The notes beneath the pieces are model-generated. The model did not search any database, was not told where the DNA came from, and was given only the letters and a program-made list of their open reading frames with translations. From contig NZ_WOXS01000002.1 of assembly GCF_009852415.1 (NCBI RefSeq), positions 1,302,001 to 1,366,000 on the forward strand: a DNA stretch of 64,000 nt, given 5' to 3'. The DNA comes from Streptomyces sp. Tu 3180. GTDB lineage: Bacteria; Actinomycetota; Actinomycetes; Streptomycetales; Streptomycetaceae. Of the stretch, positions 52,154-62,222 are shown piece after piece. Position 1 is the first letter of the stretch; every line of letters begins with the position of its first letter. Both the position numbers and the translations under genes were made by a program.

Positions 52154-52196
52154 CATTGTTACCTGTATTCACAATGAACGGCATCCTGATATTGTT
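52154..52196. promoter_or_regulatory. MarR operator and leaderless promoter
   Basis: CATTGT (52154-52159) and ACAATG (52171-52176) form an inverted repeat; ATTGTT recurs at 52191. For the marR direction TTCACA (52168-52173) and TATTGT (52190-52195) make a promoter with a 16-base spacer, and the ATG at 52202 is six bases after the -10 box, so the transcript is probably leaderless and blocked when the repeat is bound. Confidence 0.7.
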
Positions 52197-52201
52197 CCCG
52201 C

Positions 52202-52666
52202 ATGACCGTCCCCGATCCCGACGGCCTGCTGGCCGAGCAGCTGCTCCGGCTCACCCGCCGGGTGCACCGCATCCAGAAGCGTCATCTGGAACGGCGCGGG
52301 CTCGGTGTCACTCCTGCCCAGTCCCGTCTGCTGCGCACCCTCGCGCACTACGGTTCCCCTCCCCGCATGGCGGATCTGGCCGAGCGGCTGGAGGTGGTCC
52401 CCCGGGCCGTGACCACGCTGGTCGACGGGCTCGAGGCGAGCGGCAAGGTACGGCGCGTGCCGGATCCGGCCAACCGGCGGGTGATCCGCATCGAGCTCAC
52501 CGGGGACGGGCACGCGGCGCTGCGGGAGCTGCGCGCCGCGCGCAGGGCCGCCGCGGAGGAGATCCTGGCCCCGCTGGCGGACGAACAGCGCGAGGTCCTG
52601 GGGGAACTGCTGGACGCCCTGATCGACGGGACGGCCGCCCCGCGGCCCGGTGGCGCATCCGGGTGA
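52202..52666 (+). CDS. MarR-family transcriptional regulator
   Basis: A 154-residue winged-helix regulator: dimerisation helix (LAEQLLRLTRRVHRIQKRHLE), HTH (TPAQSRLLRTLAHYG, MADLAERLEVVPRAVTTLVDGLEASGKV) and wing (RVPDPANRRVIRIELTGDG). It is divergent from the ABC exporter and is the natural repressor of it and of itself. Ligand-induced release is the family rule. No Shine-Dalgarno sequence is seen, in line with a leaderless start. Confidence 0.94.
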   Translation: MTVPDPDGLLAEQLLRLTRRVHRIQKRHLERRGLGVTPAQSRLLRTLAHYGSPPRMADLAERLEVVPRAVTTLVDGLEASGKVRRVPDPANRRVIRIELTGDGHAALRELRAARRAAAEEILAPLADEQREVLGELLDALIDGTAAPRPGGASG

Positions 52667-52862
52667 CCCGCGTCCCGGGCGGGACACCGGCCCGGCGGCC
52701 GGCAGCCGGTTCTGCGCGGTGGCGGGGAAAACCGCTTGCCTCCCGGCACTGAGCGGCGTCAACCTGTCACGGTTTGCTGTTGCCGTCCGGCGGCGTGCGG
52801 CTCGCCCGTGCTCCCCTCCGGCCGCTTCCCGCCGCCCTCCTGACCCGAGCCACTGGGACGTC

Positions 52863-54695
52863 ATGCAGATCCAGGACCTTCCGTTCCCCGACCCGGGTGT
52901 GCCCGACGCGCGCTCGGGTCCCCGATTCCTGTGGTGGCTCTTCCGCAACCAGCTGTCCGGGCAGCTCAAGTCGCTGGCCTGGGGCCTGCTGCACTTCGCC
53001 TCCGTCGCCTCGCTGCCGTTCTGCGTCGGTGTCGCCGTCCAGGCCGCCGTCGACCGCTCCGGCGGCCGGCTCGCGCTGGCCGGCGGCCTGATGGCGCTGG
53101 CCTGCGCCGGCAACGCGGTCGGCGACACCTTCCTGCACCGTGCCGCCGTGACCAACTGGATCACCGCCGCCGCCCGCGTCCAGCAGCTGCTGGCCCGCAA
53201 GGCCGCGACGCTGGGTTCGGCGCTGACGCGGCGCGTCGCGGCCGGTGAGGTCGTGGCCGTCTCCACCGGCGACGTCGAGAAGATCGGCTGGTTCGTGGAG
53301 GCCCTGTCGCGGTTCACCGCGGCGGCGGTCACCGTCGTGCTGGTCTGCGTCGGCCTGATCGTCTACCAGCCGGCGCTCGGCGTGGTCGTGGCCGTGGGCC
53401 TGCCCGTGCTGGCGATCGCGGTGCTGCCGCTGCTGCCGCACGCCACCCGGCGGGCCGACATCCAGCGCGAGAAGGCCGGCCGGGCCACCGAACTGGCCTC
53501 GGACACCGTCGCCGGGCTGCGCGTGCTGCGCGGCATCGGCGGCGAGGAGCTGTTCCTCGACCGCTACCGCCGCGCCTCCCAGGAGGTCCGCCGCGCCGCC
53601 GTGCGCAGCGCCCGGATGTGGTCCCTGATCGCCGCGATCCAGGTGCTGCTGCCGGGACTGCTGCTGGTCACGGTGGTCTGGTACGGGGTCCGCCTGGCCC
53701 GCGAGGGCCGCATCGCCGTCGGCGAACTGGTCACCGTCTACAGCTCGGTCATGGTGCTGACGTATCCGCTGCGTCACTTCGAGGAGATCGCCATGGCGTA
53801 CTCCTTCTCGCGTCCCTCGGCCCGGCGGGCCGCGCGCGTGCTGTCGCTGGAGCGGGCCACCGACACCGCGGGCACCCGTGACGCCGAGGCCCCGACGGGT
53901 GACCTGTACGACCCGGTGACCGGTCTGCTCGCGCCCGCGGGCCGGTTCACCGCCGTGGTGTGCGGGGATCCGGACGCGGCGGGACGGCTGGCCGAACGGC
54001 TCGGCGGGCACGCGGCGGAACAGGGCACCCCGGTGCTGCTCGGCGGGGTGCCCCTGGACGAACTGCCGCTGGACTCCGCCCGCGCCGCCGTCCTCGTGCA
54101 GGACAAGGACCCGGTGCTGCTGTCGGGAACCCTGCGCGAACTGCTCGACGTGCCCGCGTCCGGTGCGGTCGACCCGCGCGACGCGCTGGACGCCGCGCAG
54201 TGCGGGGACGTACTGGCGGCACTGGTGCAGGGCTCCCTGGGCGCCGACGACCCGATGGACGCCCGGATCACCGAGCGCGGGCGGTCCCTGTCCGGCGGCC
54301 AGCGCCAGCGGCTCGCGCTGGCCCGTTCCCTGGTCACGGATCCCGAGGTGCTCGTCCTGGACGAGCCGACCTCGGCCGTCGACTCGCACACCGAGGCCCG
54401 TGTCGCCCGGGGCGTGCGCGGGCTGCGGGCGCGGCGCACCACCGTGGTGTTCACCTCGTCCCCGCTGCTGCTGGACCTCGCCGACCGGGTGGTGTTCCTG
54501 CACGGCGGCACCGTGGCGGCGGTCGGCGACCACCGCGAACTGGTGCGCGCGGAGCCCCGGTACCGGGCCGTGGTGACGCGCGAGACCGAGGACGGGGCCG
54601 CGTCGGCCGGGGGCCTCGACGGGGACGGCGCACTGCGCGGGGACGAGGTCCGGCACCGGCTGCGGGAGCTGGAAGAGATCGAGGAGACAGCATGA
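52863..54695 (+). CDS. ABC exporter half with degenerate Walker A (heterodimer subunit 1)
   Basis: A 610-residue half-transporter. The membrane domain spans about 35-330. In the ATPase the Walker A position reads VVCGDPDAAGRLAERL, lacking the GKS/T lysine loop, so this site cannot bind ATP normally. The signature LSGGQRQRLALARSL and Walker B VLVLDEPTSAVD are intact, and the switch is TSSPLLLDLADRV rather than an H-loop. It must pair with the next gene product, whose start overlaps this stop (ATGA). The C-terminal 40 residues are charged. ATG 52863 has no strong ribosome site. Confidence 0.92.
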   Translation: MQIQDLPFPDPGVPDARSGPRFLWWLFRNQLSGQLKSLAWGLLHFASVASLPFCVGVAVQAAVDRSGGRLALAGGLMALACAGNAVGDTFLHRAAVTNWITAAARVQQLLARKAATLGSALTRRVAAGEVVAVSTGDVEKIGWFVEALSRFTAAAVTVVLVCVGLIVYQPALGVVVAVGLPVLAIAVLPLLPHATRRADIQREKAGRATELASDTVAGLRVLRGIGGEELFLDRYRRASQEVRRAAVRSARMWSLIAAIQVLLPGLLLVTVVWYGVRLAREGRIAVGELVTVYSSVMVLTYPLRHFEEIAMAYSFSRPSARRAARVLSLERATDTAGTRDAEAPTGDLYDPVTGLLAPAGRFTAVVCGDPDAAGRLAERLGGHAAEQGTPVLLGGVPLDELPLDSARAAVLVQDKDPVLLSGTLRELLDVPASGAVDPRDALDAAQCGDVLAALVQGSLGADDPMDARITERGRSLSGGQRQRLALARSLVTDPEVLVLDEPTSAVDSHTEARVARGVRGLRARRTTVVFTSSPLLLDLADRVVFLHGGTVAAVGDHRELVRAEPRYRAVVTRETEDGAASAGGLDGDGALRGDEVRHRLRELEEIEETA

Positions 54696-56473
54696 TCGGC
54701 GTGGCGCCACCGGCCTACGACCCGGCGGCCCCGACCACGGCCGGCACCCTGCCCGTGGGCGCGCCCGCGACCGTGCGCGCCTACGTGAGCGGGCTGCTGC
54801 GCCGGCACCGGCGGGCCTTCCTGCTGCTGGTCACCGTGAACACGGTCGCCGTGGTCGCCTCCATGGTGGGCCCGTACCTGCTGGGCGGGCTGGTGGAACG
54901 GGTCGCGGAGCGGGCGCGGGAACCGCATCTGGGGCTCACGGCCGCGCTGTTCGTGCTGGCGCTGGCCGTCCAGGCGGTGTTCGTCCGGCAGGTGCGGCTG
55001 CGCGGGGCGATGCTCGGCGAGCGGATGCTGGCCGATCTGCGCGAGGACTTCCTGGTGCGGTCGGTCGGACTGCCGCCGGGCGTGCTGGAGCGGGCGGGCA
55101 CGGGTGACCTGCTGTCGCGGATCACGACCGACATCGACCGGCTCGGCAACGCCATGCGCGAGGCCGTGCCCCAGCTGGCCATCGCCGTGGTGTGGGCCGT
55201 CCTGCTGCTGGGCGGGCTGGTCGTCACGGTGCCCGAGCTGGCGCCGGCCGTGCTCGTGGCCGTGCCGCTGCTGGTGGCCGGCTGCCGCTGGTACTTCCGG
55301 CGGGCGCCGGCCGCCTACCGCTCGGAGGCGGCCGGGTACGCCGCCGTGGCCGCCGCGCTCGCCGAGACCGTGGACGCGGGGCGGACCGTCGAGGCCCATC
55401 GCCTCGGCGCGCGCCGCGTGGCGCTGTCGGACCGGCGGATCAGGGAGTGGACGGCCTGGGAGCGGTACACGCTCTGGCTGCGGTCGGTGCTCATCCCCGT
55501 CATCGACATCACGCACGTGACCGTGCTCGGCTCGGTGCTGATGATCGGCGGTGTGTTCGTCCTGCAGGGCTGGATCGGCGTCGGCCAGCTGACGACGGGG
55601 GCCCTGATCGCTCAGATGCTCGTCGACCCGGTGGGACTGATCCTGCGGTGGTACGACGAGCTGCAGGTGGCCCAGGTGTCGCTGGCCCGGCTGGTCGGGG
55701 TCCGGGACATCGAGCCCGACGCCGGTGACGCCGCCCTGGTCCCCGACGGACGCCGGGTGCGGGCGGAGCGGGTGCACTTCGGCTACCGCGAGGGCGTGGA
55801 CGTCCTGCGCGAGGTGTCGCTCGAGGTCGCCCCGGGGACCAGGCTGGCGCTGGTCGGCCCTTCGGGCGCGGGCAAGTCCACCCTGGGCCGGCTGCTCGCG
55901 GGGATCTACGCGCCCCGGGACGGCCGGGTCACCCTGGGCGGCGCCGAGTTGTCGCGGATGACGGCGGAGCGGGTCCGGGCGCACGTGGCCCTGGTCAACC
56001 AGGAGCACCACGTCTTCGTGGGCTCGCTGCGCGACAACCTGCGGCTCGCCCGGACGGACGCCGGGGACGCCGAGCTGTGGGCGGCGCTGGGCGCGGTCGA
56101 CGCGGACGGGTGGGCGCGCGCGCTCGACGACGGCCTGGACACCGAGGTCGGCTCGGGCGGCCTGCCGCTCACGCCGGCCCAGGCCCAGCAGATCGCCCTG
56201 GCCCGGCTGGTGCTGGCCGATCCGCACACGCTGGTCCTGGACGAGGCGACCTCGCTGCTCGACCCGCGTGCGGCACGTCACCTGGAACGCTCCCTGGCCC
56301 GCGTCCTGGACGGCCGGACCGTCGTCGCCATCGCCCACCGTCTGCACACCGCCCACGACGCGGACGTCATCGCCGTCGTGGAGGACGGCCGCATCAGCGA
56401 ACTCGGCAGCCATGACGAGCTGGTCGCCGCGAACGGGGCGTACGCGGCGCTGTGGCGGTCCTGGCACGGGTGA
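54692..56473 (+). CDS. ABC exporter half with degenerate signature (heterodimer subunit 2)
   Basis: A 593-residue half-transporter, translationally coupled to the preceding subunit. The membrane domain spans about 30-320. The ATPase has a good Walker A ([18 protein letters not shown]), Q-loop ([13 protein letters not shown]), Walker B ([13 protein letters not shown]) and H-loop (AIAHRLHTA), but the signature reads [14 protein letters not shown] instead of LSGGQ. Together with subunit 1 this leaves exactly one complete ATP site: this Walker A with the LSGGQ of subunit 1. Such asymmetric exporters move drugs, peptides or siderophores; no substrate gene is adjacent. Confidence 0.93.
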   Translation: MIGVAPPAYDPAAPTTAGTLPVGAPATVRAYVSGLLRRHRRAFLLLVTVNTVAVVASMVGPYLLGGLVERVAERAREPHLGLTAALFVLALAVQAVFVRQVRLRGAMLGERMLADLREDFLVRSVGLPPGVLERAGTGDLLSRITTDIDRLGNAMREAVPQLAIAVVWAVLLLGGLVVTVPELAPAVLVAVPLLVAGCRWYFRRAPAAYRSEAAGYAAVAAALAETVDAGRTVEAHRLGARRVALSDRRIREWTAWERYTLWLRSVLIPVIDITHVTVLGSVLMIGGVFVLQGWIGVGQLTTGALIAQMLVDPVGLILRWYDELQVAQVSLARLVGVRDIEPDAGDAALVPDGRRVRAERVHFGYREGVDVLREVSLEVAPGTRLALVGPSGAGKSTLGRLLAGIYAPRDGRVTLGGAELSRMTAERVRAHVALVNQEHHVFVGSLRDNLRLARTDAGDAELWAALGAVDADGWARALDDGLDTEVGSGGLPLTPAQAQQIALARLVLADPHTLVLDEATSLLDPRAARHLERSLARVLDGRTVVAIAHRLHTAHDADVIAVVEDGRISELGSHDELVAANGAYAALWRSWHG

Positions 56474-56746
56474 GCGGCGCCCGCGGGGCACGGTGGCGTC
56501 GGGCGGGCGATCCGGGCGGCGGGCGGTCCGGAGCACGGGGGCCCGGAGCGGGGCGACGGCGTGACCCCGGCCGGGGCGTGCCGTTGCGCGGTGGGGAACA
56601 CCGGTGGAAGGCTGGAGTCAGCACCGGCTCGGGGAACCCCCCGGGGGCCCGGCGGACCGGGTACGGGTGGCGCCGGTGCCCCGTGCAGCGGTGGCCCGCC
56701 GCGGTCCGCGGCGAGAAGGGGCCGTCCCCACCCCCTGGAGGTACCC

Positions 56747-57217
56747 GTGAACAGCGCCGACGGATGGGGAGACGACGTCTACCAGCCCCAGCAGGACGGG
56801 CAGCTCGAGGACACGGGTGTGCTCGACACCGAGGACACCCTGGCGTTCGACGGCACCGACGACCCCCTCGACCCGGGCTGGTCCCCTCCCGAGCGGCCCT
56901 GGGCCGTGGAGCACGTCGGGGTGACGGCGGCGGAGCGCCTGCGAGGAGAGACGCTCGACCAGCGGCTCTCCGAAGAACTCCCGGACGTCGGCGTACCCGA
57001 CGGCGACGGTCTCGGCGACACCCAGGACACCGACGGCGAGCTCCTGGACAACGAGGTCGGCGCCGCGCGCTCCGGCCGGCTCGTGGCCCCCGACGAAGGG
57101 GCGCACGAGGACGAGGAGGAGGCCCTGGTGGCGAGCGACGTCGGCATCGACGGCGCGGCCGCCTCCGCCGAGGAGGCCGCCGTGCACATCGTCGACGAGG
57201 ACACCCTGCCCGGCTGA
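56747..57217 (+). CDS. DUF5709 family acidic protein
   Basis: A 156-residue very acidic protein, likely soluble and partly disordered. Conserved blocks are [64 protein letters not shown] in parts, and the tail [15 protein letters not shown]. The family is confined to actinobacteria and has no assigned function. GTG 56747 has GGAGG five bases upstream. It stands just before the L31 gene, 59 bases away, and may share its transcript. The 273 bases before it (56474-56746) are GC-rich with no clear gene. Confidence 0.88.
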   Translation: MNSADGWGDDVYQPQQDGQLEDTGVLDTEDTLAFDGTDDPLDPGWSPPERPWAVEHVGVTAAERLRGETLDQRLSEELPDVGVPDGDGLGDTQDTDGELLDNEVGAARSGRLVAPDEGAHEDEEEALVASDVGIDGAAASAEEAAVHIVDEDTLPG

Positions 57218-57276
57218 CCCGCCGAACCCGCCGTTCCCCCTCCGTCGCGCCCGCCCGAGTCGCCCGAGGAGCATCC

Positions 57277-57531
57277 ATGCAGCAGGACAAGCACCCCGAC
57301 TACCACCCCGTGGTCTTCCGTGACCGCGCCGCCGGTTACGCCTTCCTCACCCGGTCCACGGCGACGAGCGAGCAGACCATCGAGTGGGACGACGGCGAGA
57401 CCTATCCGGTGGTGGACGTGGAGATCTCCTCGGAGAGCCACCCGTTCTACACGGGCAAGGCCCGGACGGTGGACACCGAGGGCCGCGTCGCCCGGTTCGA
57501 GCGCCGCTACGGCGGTGAGGGGTCCGGCTGA
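57277..57531 (+). CDS. rpmE2: 50S ribosomal protein L31, type B (zinc-independent)
   Basis: An 84-residue ribosomal protein: [27 protein letters not shown], then [34 protein letters not shown]. It has no CXXC zinc ribbon, so it is the C-minus paralogue that replaces zinc-binding L31 when zinc is scarce. Such genes are normally under Zur control in Streptomyces, but I could not see a Zur-box-like palindrome in the short upstream gap, so control may come from the promoter before the DUF5709 gene. GAGGAGC precedes the ATG. Confidence 0.96.
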   Translation: MQQDKHPDYHPVVFRDRAAGYAFLTRSTATSEQTIEWDDGETYPVVDVEISSESHPFYTGKARTVDTEGRVARFERRYGGEGSG

Positions 57532-57570
57532 ACCGGCGGCCGCGCGCCGGGCCGGCCGGTGGCGCCGCCC

Positions 57571-57598
57571 GGGGGCCGCCCCCGCCGGCGCGGCCCCC
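57571..57598. terminator. GC hairpin after L31
   Basis: Arms GGGGGCCGC (57571-57579) and complement (57590-57598) around a 10-base loop, 40 bases after the L31 stop and before a convergent gene. Confidence 0.5.
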
Positions 57599-57628
57599 CG
57601 GCGCACCACCGCGGGGTGCCCGCGCGCC

Positions 57629-58423
57629 TCAGATCACGTTGAGCGCCGCCGCGCAGCCCACGCCGCCCAGCAGCATGAACGCCGGCATCAGCACCCTGAG
57701 TTCGATCCAGCTGCCCGCCCGGAACCGCATGGCCTTCGGAGGGCCGACCGGGTACCAGCGCTTGCGGCCCACCGGTATGGGCCACAGGACCGGGCAGCCG
57801 GACACGGTCAGCGCGTCCCCGATGTCGTGCACCAGCGCGCCCAGGACGACCGGCAGACCAAGCCACAGGTACTCCTGGCCCGGCGCGGTGAACAGCCAGT
57901 CGGAGCCGTTGCCCGGCTCGTCCAGGACGCCGGCGAGGATCCACGAGCTGGTCGCCGCCAGCAGCCACACCAGGACATCGCTGCCGGACCCCCGGGTCGC
58001 CCGCCACAGCAGGCCCTCGATGGCCAGCACCATGTGCGCGAAGAGGATCGCCAGCACCGCCCAGCGGCCTCCCGTGATCGCCAGGACCGCGGTGCCGGCG
58101 CCGATCAGCACGGCCCACAGCCAGGTGTGCGTGAGCGTGCGGTGCCCGCCGGAGCGGCGCGGGTCGCCCTGCTTCCTGGTGGCCTTGTAGACGGCGTAGG
58201 AGAGCTTGTCGACGATCTCGCACAGCCAGCGGGACAGCGGCCCGAAGGCCCGCGAGATGGTGGCCGCCTTGTGGTCCAGGTCCGGGGCGAGCGCGGCACC
58301 GGCGCAGACCAGGGCGCCGACCAGGAGGACCGGCCAGGGCATCGGGTGCCCGGCCGCGGCCGTCGCCGCGCCGACGCCGAGCCAGGCCGCGGCGCCCGAC
58401 AGTGAGTGTGCTGGTCCCATCAT
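57629..58423 (-). CDS. Membrane-bound metal-dependent hydrolase, YdjM/DUF457 type
   Basis: A 264-residue membrane protein. Histidines and aspartates of the family are in place: GPAHSLSGAAAW near the N-terminus, LAPDLDHKAATISRAFGPLSRWL, GGHRTLTHTWLW and ALVHDIGDALTVSG. Several hydrophobic segments lie between them. E. coli YdjM is an SOS-induced relative. The usual final segment is conserved, and WPIPVGRKRWYPVGPPKAMRF resembles relatives that modify phospholipids or related molecules. ATG 58423 (or 58420) is chosen because the open frame upstream to 58579 is Arg-rich shadow. It is divergent from the helicase gene. Confidence 0.85.
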   Translation of the reverse strand: MMGPAHSLSGAAAWLGVGAATAAAGHPMPWPVLLVGALVCAGAALAPDLDHKAATISRAFGPLSRWLCEIVDKLSYAVYKATRKQGDPRRSGGHRTLTHTWLWAVLIGAGTAVLAITGGRWAVLAILFAHMVLAIEGLLWRATRGSGSDVLVWLLAATSSWILAGVLDEPGNGSDWLFTAPGQEYLWLGLPVVLGALVHDIGDALTVSGCPVLWPIPVGRKRWYPVGPPKAMRFRAGSWIELRVLMPAFMLLGGVGCAAALNVI

Positions 58424-58568
58424 CGCCGTTGCCCGCCCCATTCCTCGTCCGCCGTCGCCCGGCCGGCCGGGCGCGTTGGCGCTCCGCCGGCGACACAGCG
58501 TAGCGTTCGCGATCTTCGCGCCCGCATCCGATTCCCGCATCGGACGGGAGGCCAGGCAAGATGGGGGC

Positions 58569-61082
58569 GTGACCCTCATCGATCAGCTGCCGCCGACCGC
58601 CGACCCCGACGCCCTGTACGAAGCCTTCGAGTCCTGGGCCCAGGAGCGCGGTCTCACGCTCTATCCCCATCAGGAGGAGGCGCTGATCGAGGTGGTCTCC
58701 GGGGCGAACGTGATCGTGTCGACACCCACCGGCTCCGGCAAGAGCATGATCGCCGCGGGGGCCCACTTCGCCGCTCTGGCCCGCGACGAGGTCACCTTCT
58801 ACACGGCCCCCATCAAGGCGCTGGTGTCGGAGAAGTTCTTCGAGCTGTGCAAGATCTTCGGCACGGAGAACGTCGGCATGCTCACCGGCGACGCGTCCGT
58901 CAACGCCGACGCCCCGGTCATCTGCTGCACCGCCGAGGTGCTGGCGTCGATCGCGCTGCGCGACGGCAAGGACGCCGACGTCGGCCAGGTCGTGATGGAC
59001 GAGTTCCACTTCTACGCGGAGGCGGACCGCGGCTGGGCCTGGCAGATCCCGCTGCTGGAGCTTCCGCAGGCGCAGTTCGTGCTGATGTCGGCGACGCTCG
59101 GCGACGTCTCCTTCTTCGAGAAGGACCTCACCCGCCGCACCGGCCGTCCCACGGCGGTGGTCCGCTCGGCCACCCGGCCCGTGCCGCTGTCCTACGAGTA
59201 CCGGTACACGCCGCTCACCGAGACGCTCACCGACCTGCTGGAGACCCGGCAGGCCCCGGTCTACATCGTGCACTTCACCCAGGCGCAGGCCGTGGAGCGG
59301 GCGCAGGCGCTGATGAGCATCAACATGTGCTCGCGGGAGGAGAAGGAGAAGATCGCCGAGCTGATCGGCAACTTCCGCTTCACCACCAAGTTCGGCCGCA
59401 ACCTCTCCCGCTACGTCCGGCACGGCATCGGCGTGCACCACGCCGGCATGCTGCCCAAGTACCGGCGGCTGGTGGAGAAGCTCGCGCAGGCCGGACTGCT
59501 GAAGGTCATCTGCGGCACGGACACGCTCGGCGTGGGCGTCAACGTCCCCATCCGCACGGTGCTGTTCACGGCCCTGACCAAGTACGACGGCAACCGGGTG
59601 CGCACGCTGCGGGCCCGTGAGTTCCACCAGATCGCGGGCCGCGCCGGACGCGCCGGATTCGACACCGAGGGCTTCGTCGTGGCGCAGGCCCCCGAGCACG
59701 TCATCGAGAACGAGAAGGCGCTGGCCAAGGCCGGGGACGACCCGAAGAAGCGGCGCAAGGTCGTGCGCAAGAAGGCGCCCGAGGGCTTCGTCGGATGGAC
59801 CGAGCAGACCTTCGAGAAGCTCATCGGCTCCGAGCCGGAGCCGCTGACGTCCCGTTTCCGGGTGACGCACGCGATGCTGCTGTCGGTGATCGCCCGGCCC
59901 GGCAACGCCTTCGAGGCGATGCGGCGGCTGCTGGAGGACAGCCACGAGCCGCGCAAGCAGCAGCTGCGGCACATCCGGCGGGCGATCGCCATCTACCGGT
60001 CGCTGCTGGACGGCGGCATCGTCGAGAAGCTGGACCGGCCGGACGCCGAGGGCCGCATCGTCCGCCTCACCGTCGACCTCCAGCAGGACTTCGCGCTGAA
60101 CCAGCCGCTGTCCACCTTCGCGCTGGCGGCGTTCGAGCTGCTCGACCCCGAGTCGCCGTCGTACGCGCTGGACATGGTCTCCGTGGTCGAGTCCACGCTG
60201 GACGATCCGCGCCAGATCCTCGCCGCCCAGCAGAACAAGGTGCGCGGCGAGGCGGTCGCCGCGATGAAGGCGGACGGGGTGGAGTACGAGGAGCGCATGG
60301 AGCGCCTCCAGGACATCACCTACCCGAAGCCGCTGGAGGAGCTGCTCTTCCACGCGTACAACACCTACCGCAAGAGCCACCCCTGGGTCGGCGACCATCC
60401 GCTGTCGCCGAAGTCCGTGGTGCGGGACATGTACGAACGGGCGCTGTCCTTCACCGAGTTGGTGTCGCTCTACGAGCTGGCGCGCACCGAGGGCATCGTG
60501 CTGCGCTACCTCGCCGGCGCCTACAAGGCCCTGGAGCACACCGTCCCGGACGACCTCAAGTCCGAGGACCTCCAGGACCTGATCGCCTGGCTGGGCGAGA
60601 CGGTGCGCCAGGTCGACTCCAGCCTGCTGGACGAGTGGGAGCAGCTGGCCAACCCCGAGGAGATGACCGCCGAGGAGGCCCAGGAGAAGGCCGACCAGGT
60701 CAAGCCGGTCACCGCCAACGCGCGCGCCTTCCGCGTCCTGGTCCGCAACGCCATGTTCCGCCGCGTCGAGCTGGCCGCGCTCGACCAGGTGGACGAACTG
60801 GGCGAGCTGGACGCCGAGTCGGGCTGGGACGCCGACGCCTGGGGCGAGGCGATGGACAGGTACTGGGACGAGCACGAGGAACTCGGCACCGGCCCCGACG
60901 CCCGCGGGCCCAAGCTGCTGCTGATCGAGGAGGAGCCGGAGAACGCGCTGTGGCGGGTCCGGCAGATCTTCGACGACCCGGCCGGCGACCACGACTGGGG
61001 CATCAGCGCCGAGGTCGACCTCACGGCCTCCGACGCGGAGGGCCGCGCCGTCGTCCGCGTCACCGACGTCGGCCAGTTGTGA
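58569..61082 (+). CDS. Ski2-like DEAD/DEAH-box RNA helicase with DUF3516
   Basis: An 837-residue helicase. The Q-motif area (LYPHQEEALIEVVSG) is followed by Walker A STPTGSGKSMIAAG, motif Ia YTAPIKALVSEKF, motif II VVMDEFHFYAEADRGWAWQ with DEFH in place of DEVH, motif III LMSATLG, motif IV VYIVHFTQAQAVERAQ, and motifs V-VI GTDTLGVGVNVPIRTVLF and EFHQIAGRAGRAGFD. A basic patch (PKKRRKVVRKK) follows. The C-terminal half is the DUF3516 region found in actinobacterial members. The role is probably RNA remodelling or decay. GTG 58569 lacks a ribosome site and sits seven bases after CAAGAT, so it may be leaderless. It is followed by tesB after 19 bases. Confidence 0.92.
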   Translation: MTLIDQLPPTADPDALYEAFESWAQERGLTLYPHQEEALIEVVSGANVIVSTPTGSGKSMIAAGAHFAALARDEVTFYTAPIKALVSEKFFELCKIFGTENVGMLTGDASVNADAPVICCTAEVLASIALRDGKDADVGQVVMDEFHFYAEADRGWAWQIPLLELPQAQFVLMSATLGDVSFFEKDLTRRTGRPTAVVRSATRPVPLSYEYRYTPLTETLTDLLETRQAPVYIVHFTQAQAVERAQALMSINMCSREEKEKIAELIGNFRFTTKFGRNLSRYVRHGIGVHHAGMLPKYRRLVEKLAQAGLLKVICGTDTLGVGVNVPIRTVLFTALTKYDGNRVRTLRAREFHQIAGRAGRAGFDTEGFVVAQAPEHVIENEKALAKAGDDPKKRRKVVRKKAPEGFVGWTEQTFEKLIGSEPEPLTSRFRVTHAMLLSVIARPGNAFEAMRRLLEDSHEPRKQQLRHIRRAIAIYRSLLDGGIVEKLDRPDAEGRIVRLTVDLQQDFALNQPLSTFALAAFELLDPESPSYALDMVSVVESTLDDPRQILAAQQNKVRGEAVAAMKADGVEYEERMERLQDITYPKPLEELLFHAYNTYRKSHPWVGDHPLSPKSVVRDMYERALSFTELVSLYELARTEGIVLRYLAGAYKALEHTVPDDLKSEDLQDLIAWLGETVRQVDSSLLDEWEQLANPEEMTAEEAQEKADQVKPVTANARAFRVLVRNAMFRRVELAALDQVDELGELDAESGWDADAWGEAMDRYWDEHEELGTGPDARGPKLLLIEEEPENALWRVRQIFDDPAGDHDWGISAEVDLTASDAEGRAVVRVTDVGQL

Positions 61083-61101
61083 ACACAGGAGAATCCCACC
61101 C

Positions 61102-61971
61102 ATGACGAACCCGGCCGAAAGGCTCGTCGACCTGCTCGACCTGGAGCAGATCGAGGTCAACATCTTCCGCGGCCGCAGCCCCCAGGAGTCGCTGCAGCGG
61201 GTCTTCGGCGGCCAGGTGGCCGGCCAGGCCCTGGTCGCCGCGGGCCGCACCACGGAGGGCGACCGTCCCGTGCACTCGCTGCACGCGTACTTCCTGCGCC
61301 CGGGCCGGCCCGGGGTGCCGATCGTGTACCAGGTCGAACGGGTGCGGGACGGCCGGTCGTTCACGACCCGCCGGGTCACCGCGGTGCAGCAGGGCCGCAC
61401 GATCTTCAATCTCACCGCCTCCTTCCACCAGCCGGAGGAGGGGAGCTTCGAGCACCAGCTGCCGCCGGCCCGCGAGGTCCCGGACCCGGAGTCGCTGCCG
61501 ACGGTCACGGACGAGATCCGCGCGCATCTGGGTGCGCTGCCGGAGCAGTTGGAGCGGATGGCCCGCCGCCAGCCCTTCGACATCCGCTACGTGGACCGGC
61601 TGCGCTGGGACCCGGACGAGGTGAAGGGCGCCGAGCCGCGCAGCGCGGTGTGGATGCGCGCGGTCGGTCCGCTCGGCGACGATCCGCTGGTGCACACCTG
61701 CGCCCTGACCTACGCCAGCGACATGACCCTCCTGGACGCCGTCCGGATCCCGGTGGAACCGCTGTGGGGTCCGCGCGGCTTCGACATGGCGTCGCTGGAC
61801 CACGCCATGTGGTTCCACCGCCCGTTCCGCGCGGACGAGTGGTTCCTGTACGACCAGGAGTCGCCGATCGCCACGGGCGGACGGGGCCTGGCCCGCGGCC
61901 GGATCTACGACCTGCACGGCCGCCTGCTGGTCTCCGTCGTCCAGGAGGGACTCTTCCGCAGGCTGGGCTGA
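61102..61971 (+). CDS. tesB: Acyl-CoA thioesterase II
   Basis: A 289-residue double-hotdog thioesterase that hydrolyses acyl-CoA to free acid and CoA. Hallmarks are IFRGRSPQESLQRVFGGQVAGQALVAAGRT in parts, VHSLHAYFLRPGRPGVPIVYQVERVRDGRSFTTRRV in parts, then LTYASDMTLLDA with the catalytic Asp, FDMASLDHAMWFHRPFRADEWFLYDQESP in parts with the second-site residues, and RGRIYDLHGRLLVSVVQEGLFR. AGGAGAA precedes the ATG. It is cotranscribed with the helicase gene. The 251 bases after it contain no gene I can support. Confidence 0.96.
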   Translation: MTNPAERLVDLLDLEQIEVNIFRGRSPQESLQRVFGGQVAGQALVAAGRTTEGDRPVHSLHAYFLRPGRPGVPIVYQVERVRDGRSFTTRRVTAVQQGRTIFNLTASFHQPEEGSFEHQLPPAREVPDPESLPTVTDEIRAHLGALPEQLERMARRQPFDIRYVDRLRWDPDEVKGAEPRSAVWMRAVGPLGDDPLVHTCALTYASDMTLLDAVRIPVEPLWGPRGFDMASLDHAMWFHRPFRADEWFLYDQESPIATGGRGLARGRIYDLHGRLLVSVVQEGLFRRLG

Positions 61972-62222
61972 TCCCCGCCGTCGCCGGGCACCGGGGCGGG
62001 GCGGGTCCCCGCCGCGTACGGGGAGGCCCGGGTGCCACGTGCCGCCGTGGCCCGTCCGGCGGTGGTGGCGGCGTGCGGGAGAGGACGGCGTCCGGACACG
62101 CCCGTCTCCCCCGTGGAGTGCGGGCGGCCGGCGCCGTGTGCGCCCGCCCGGGAGACGCGGCGGCTCCGTCACGCTTCGCGGCGGACCCGTGGGCGGCTCC
62201 ACGGGGTTGGCGGACGATCAGG

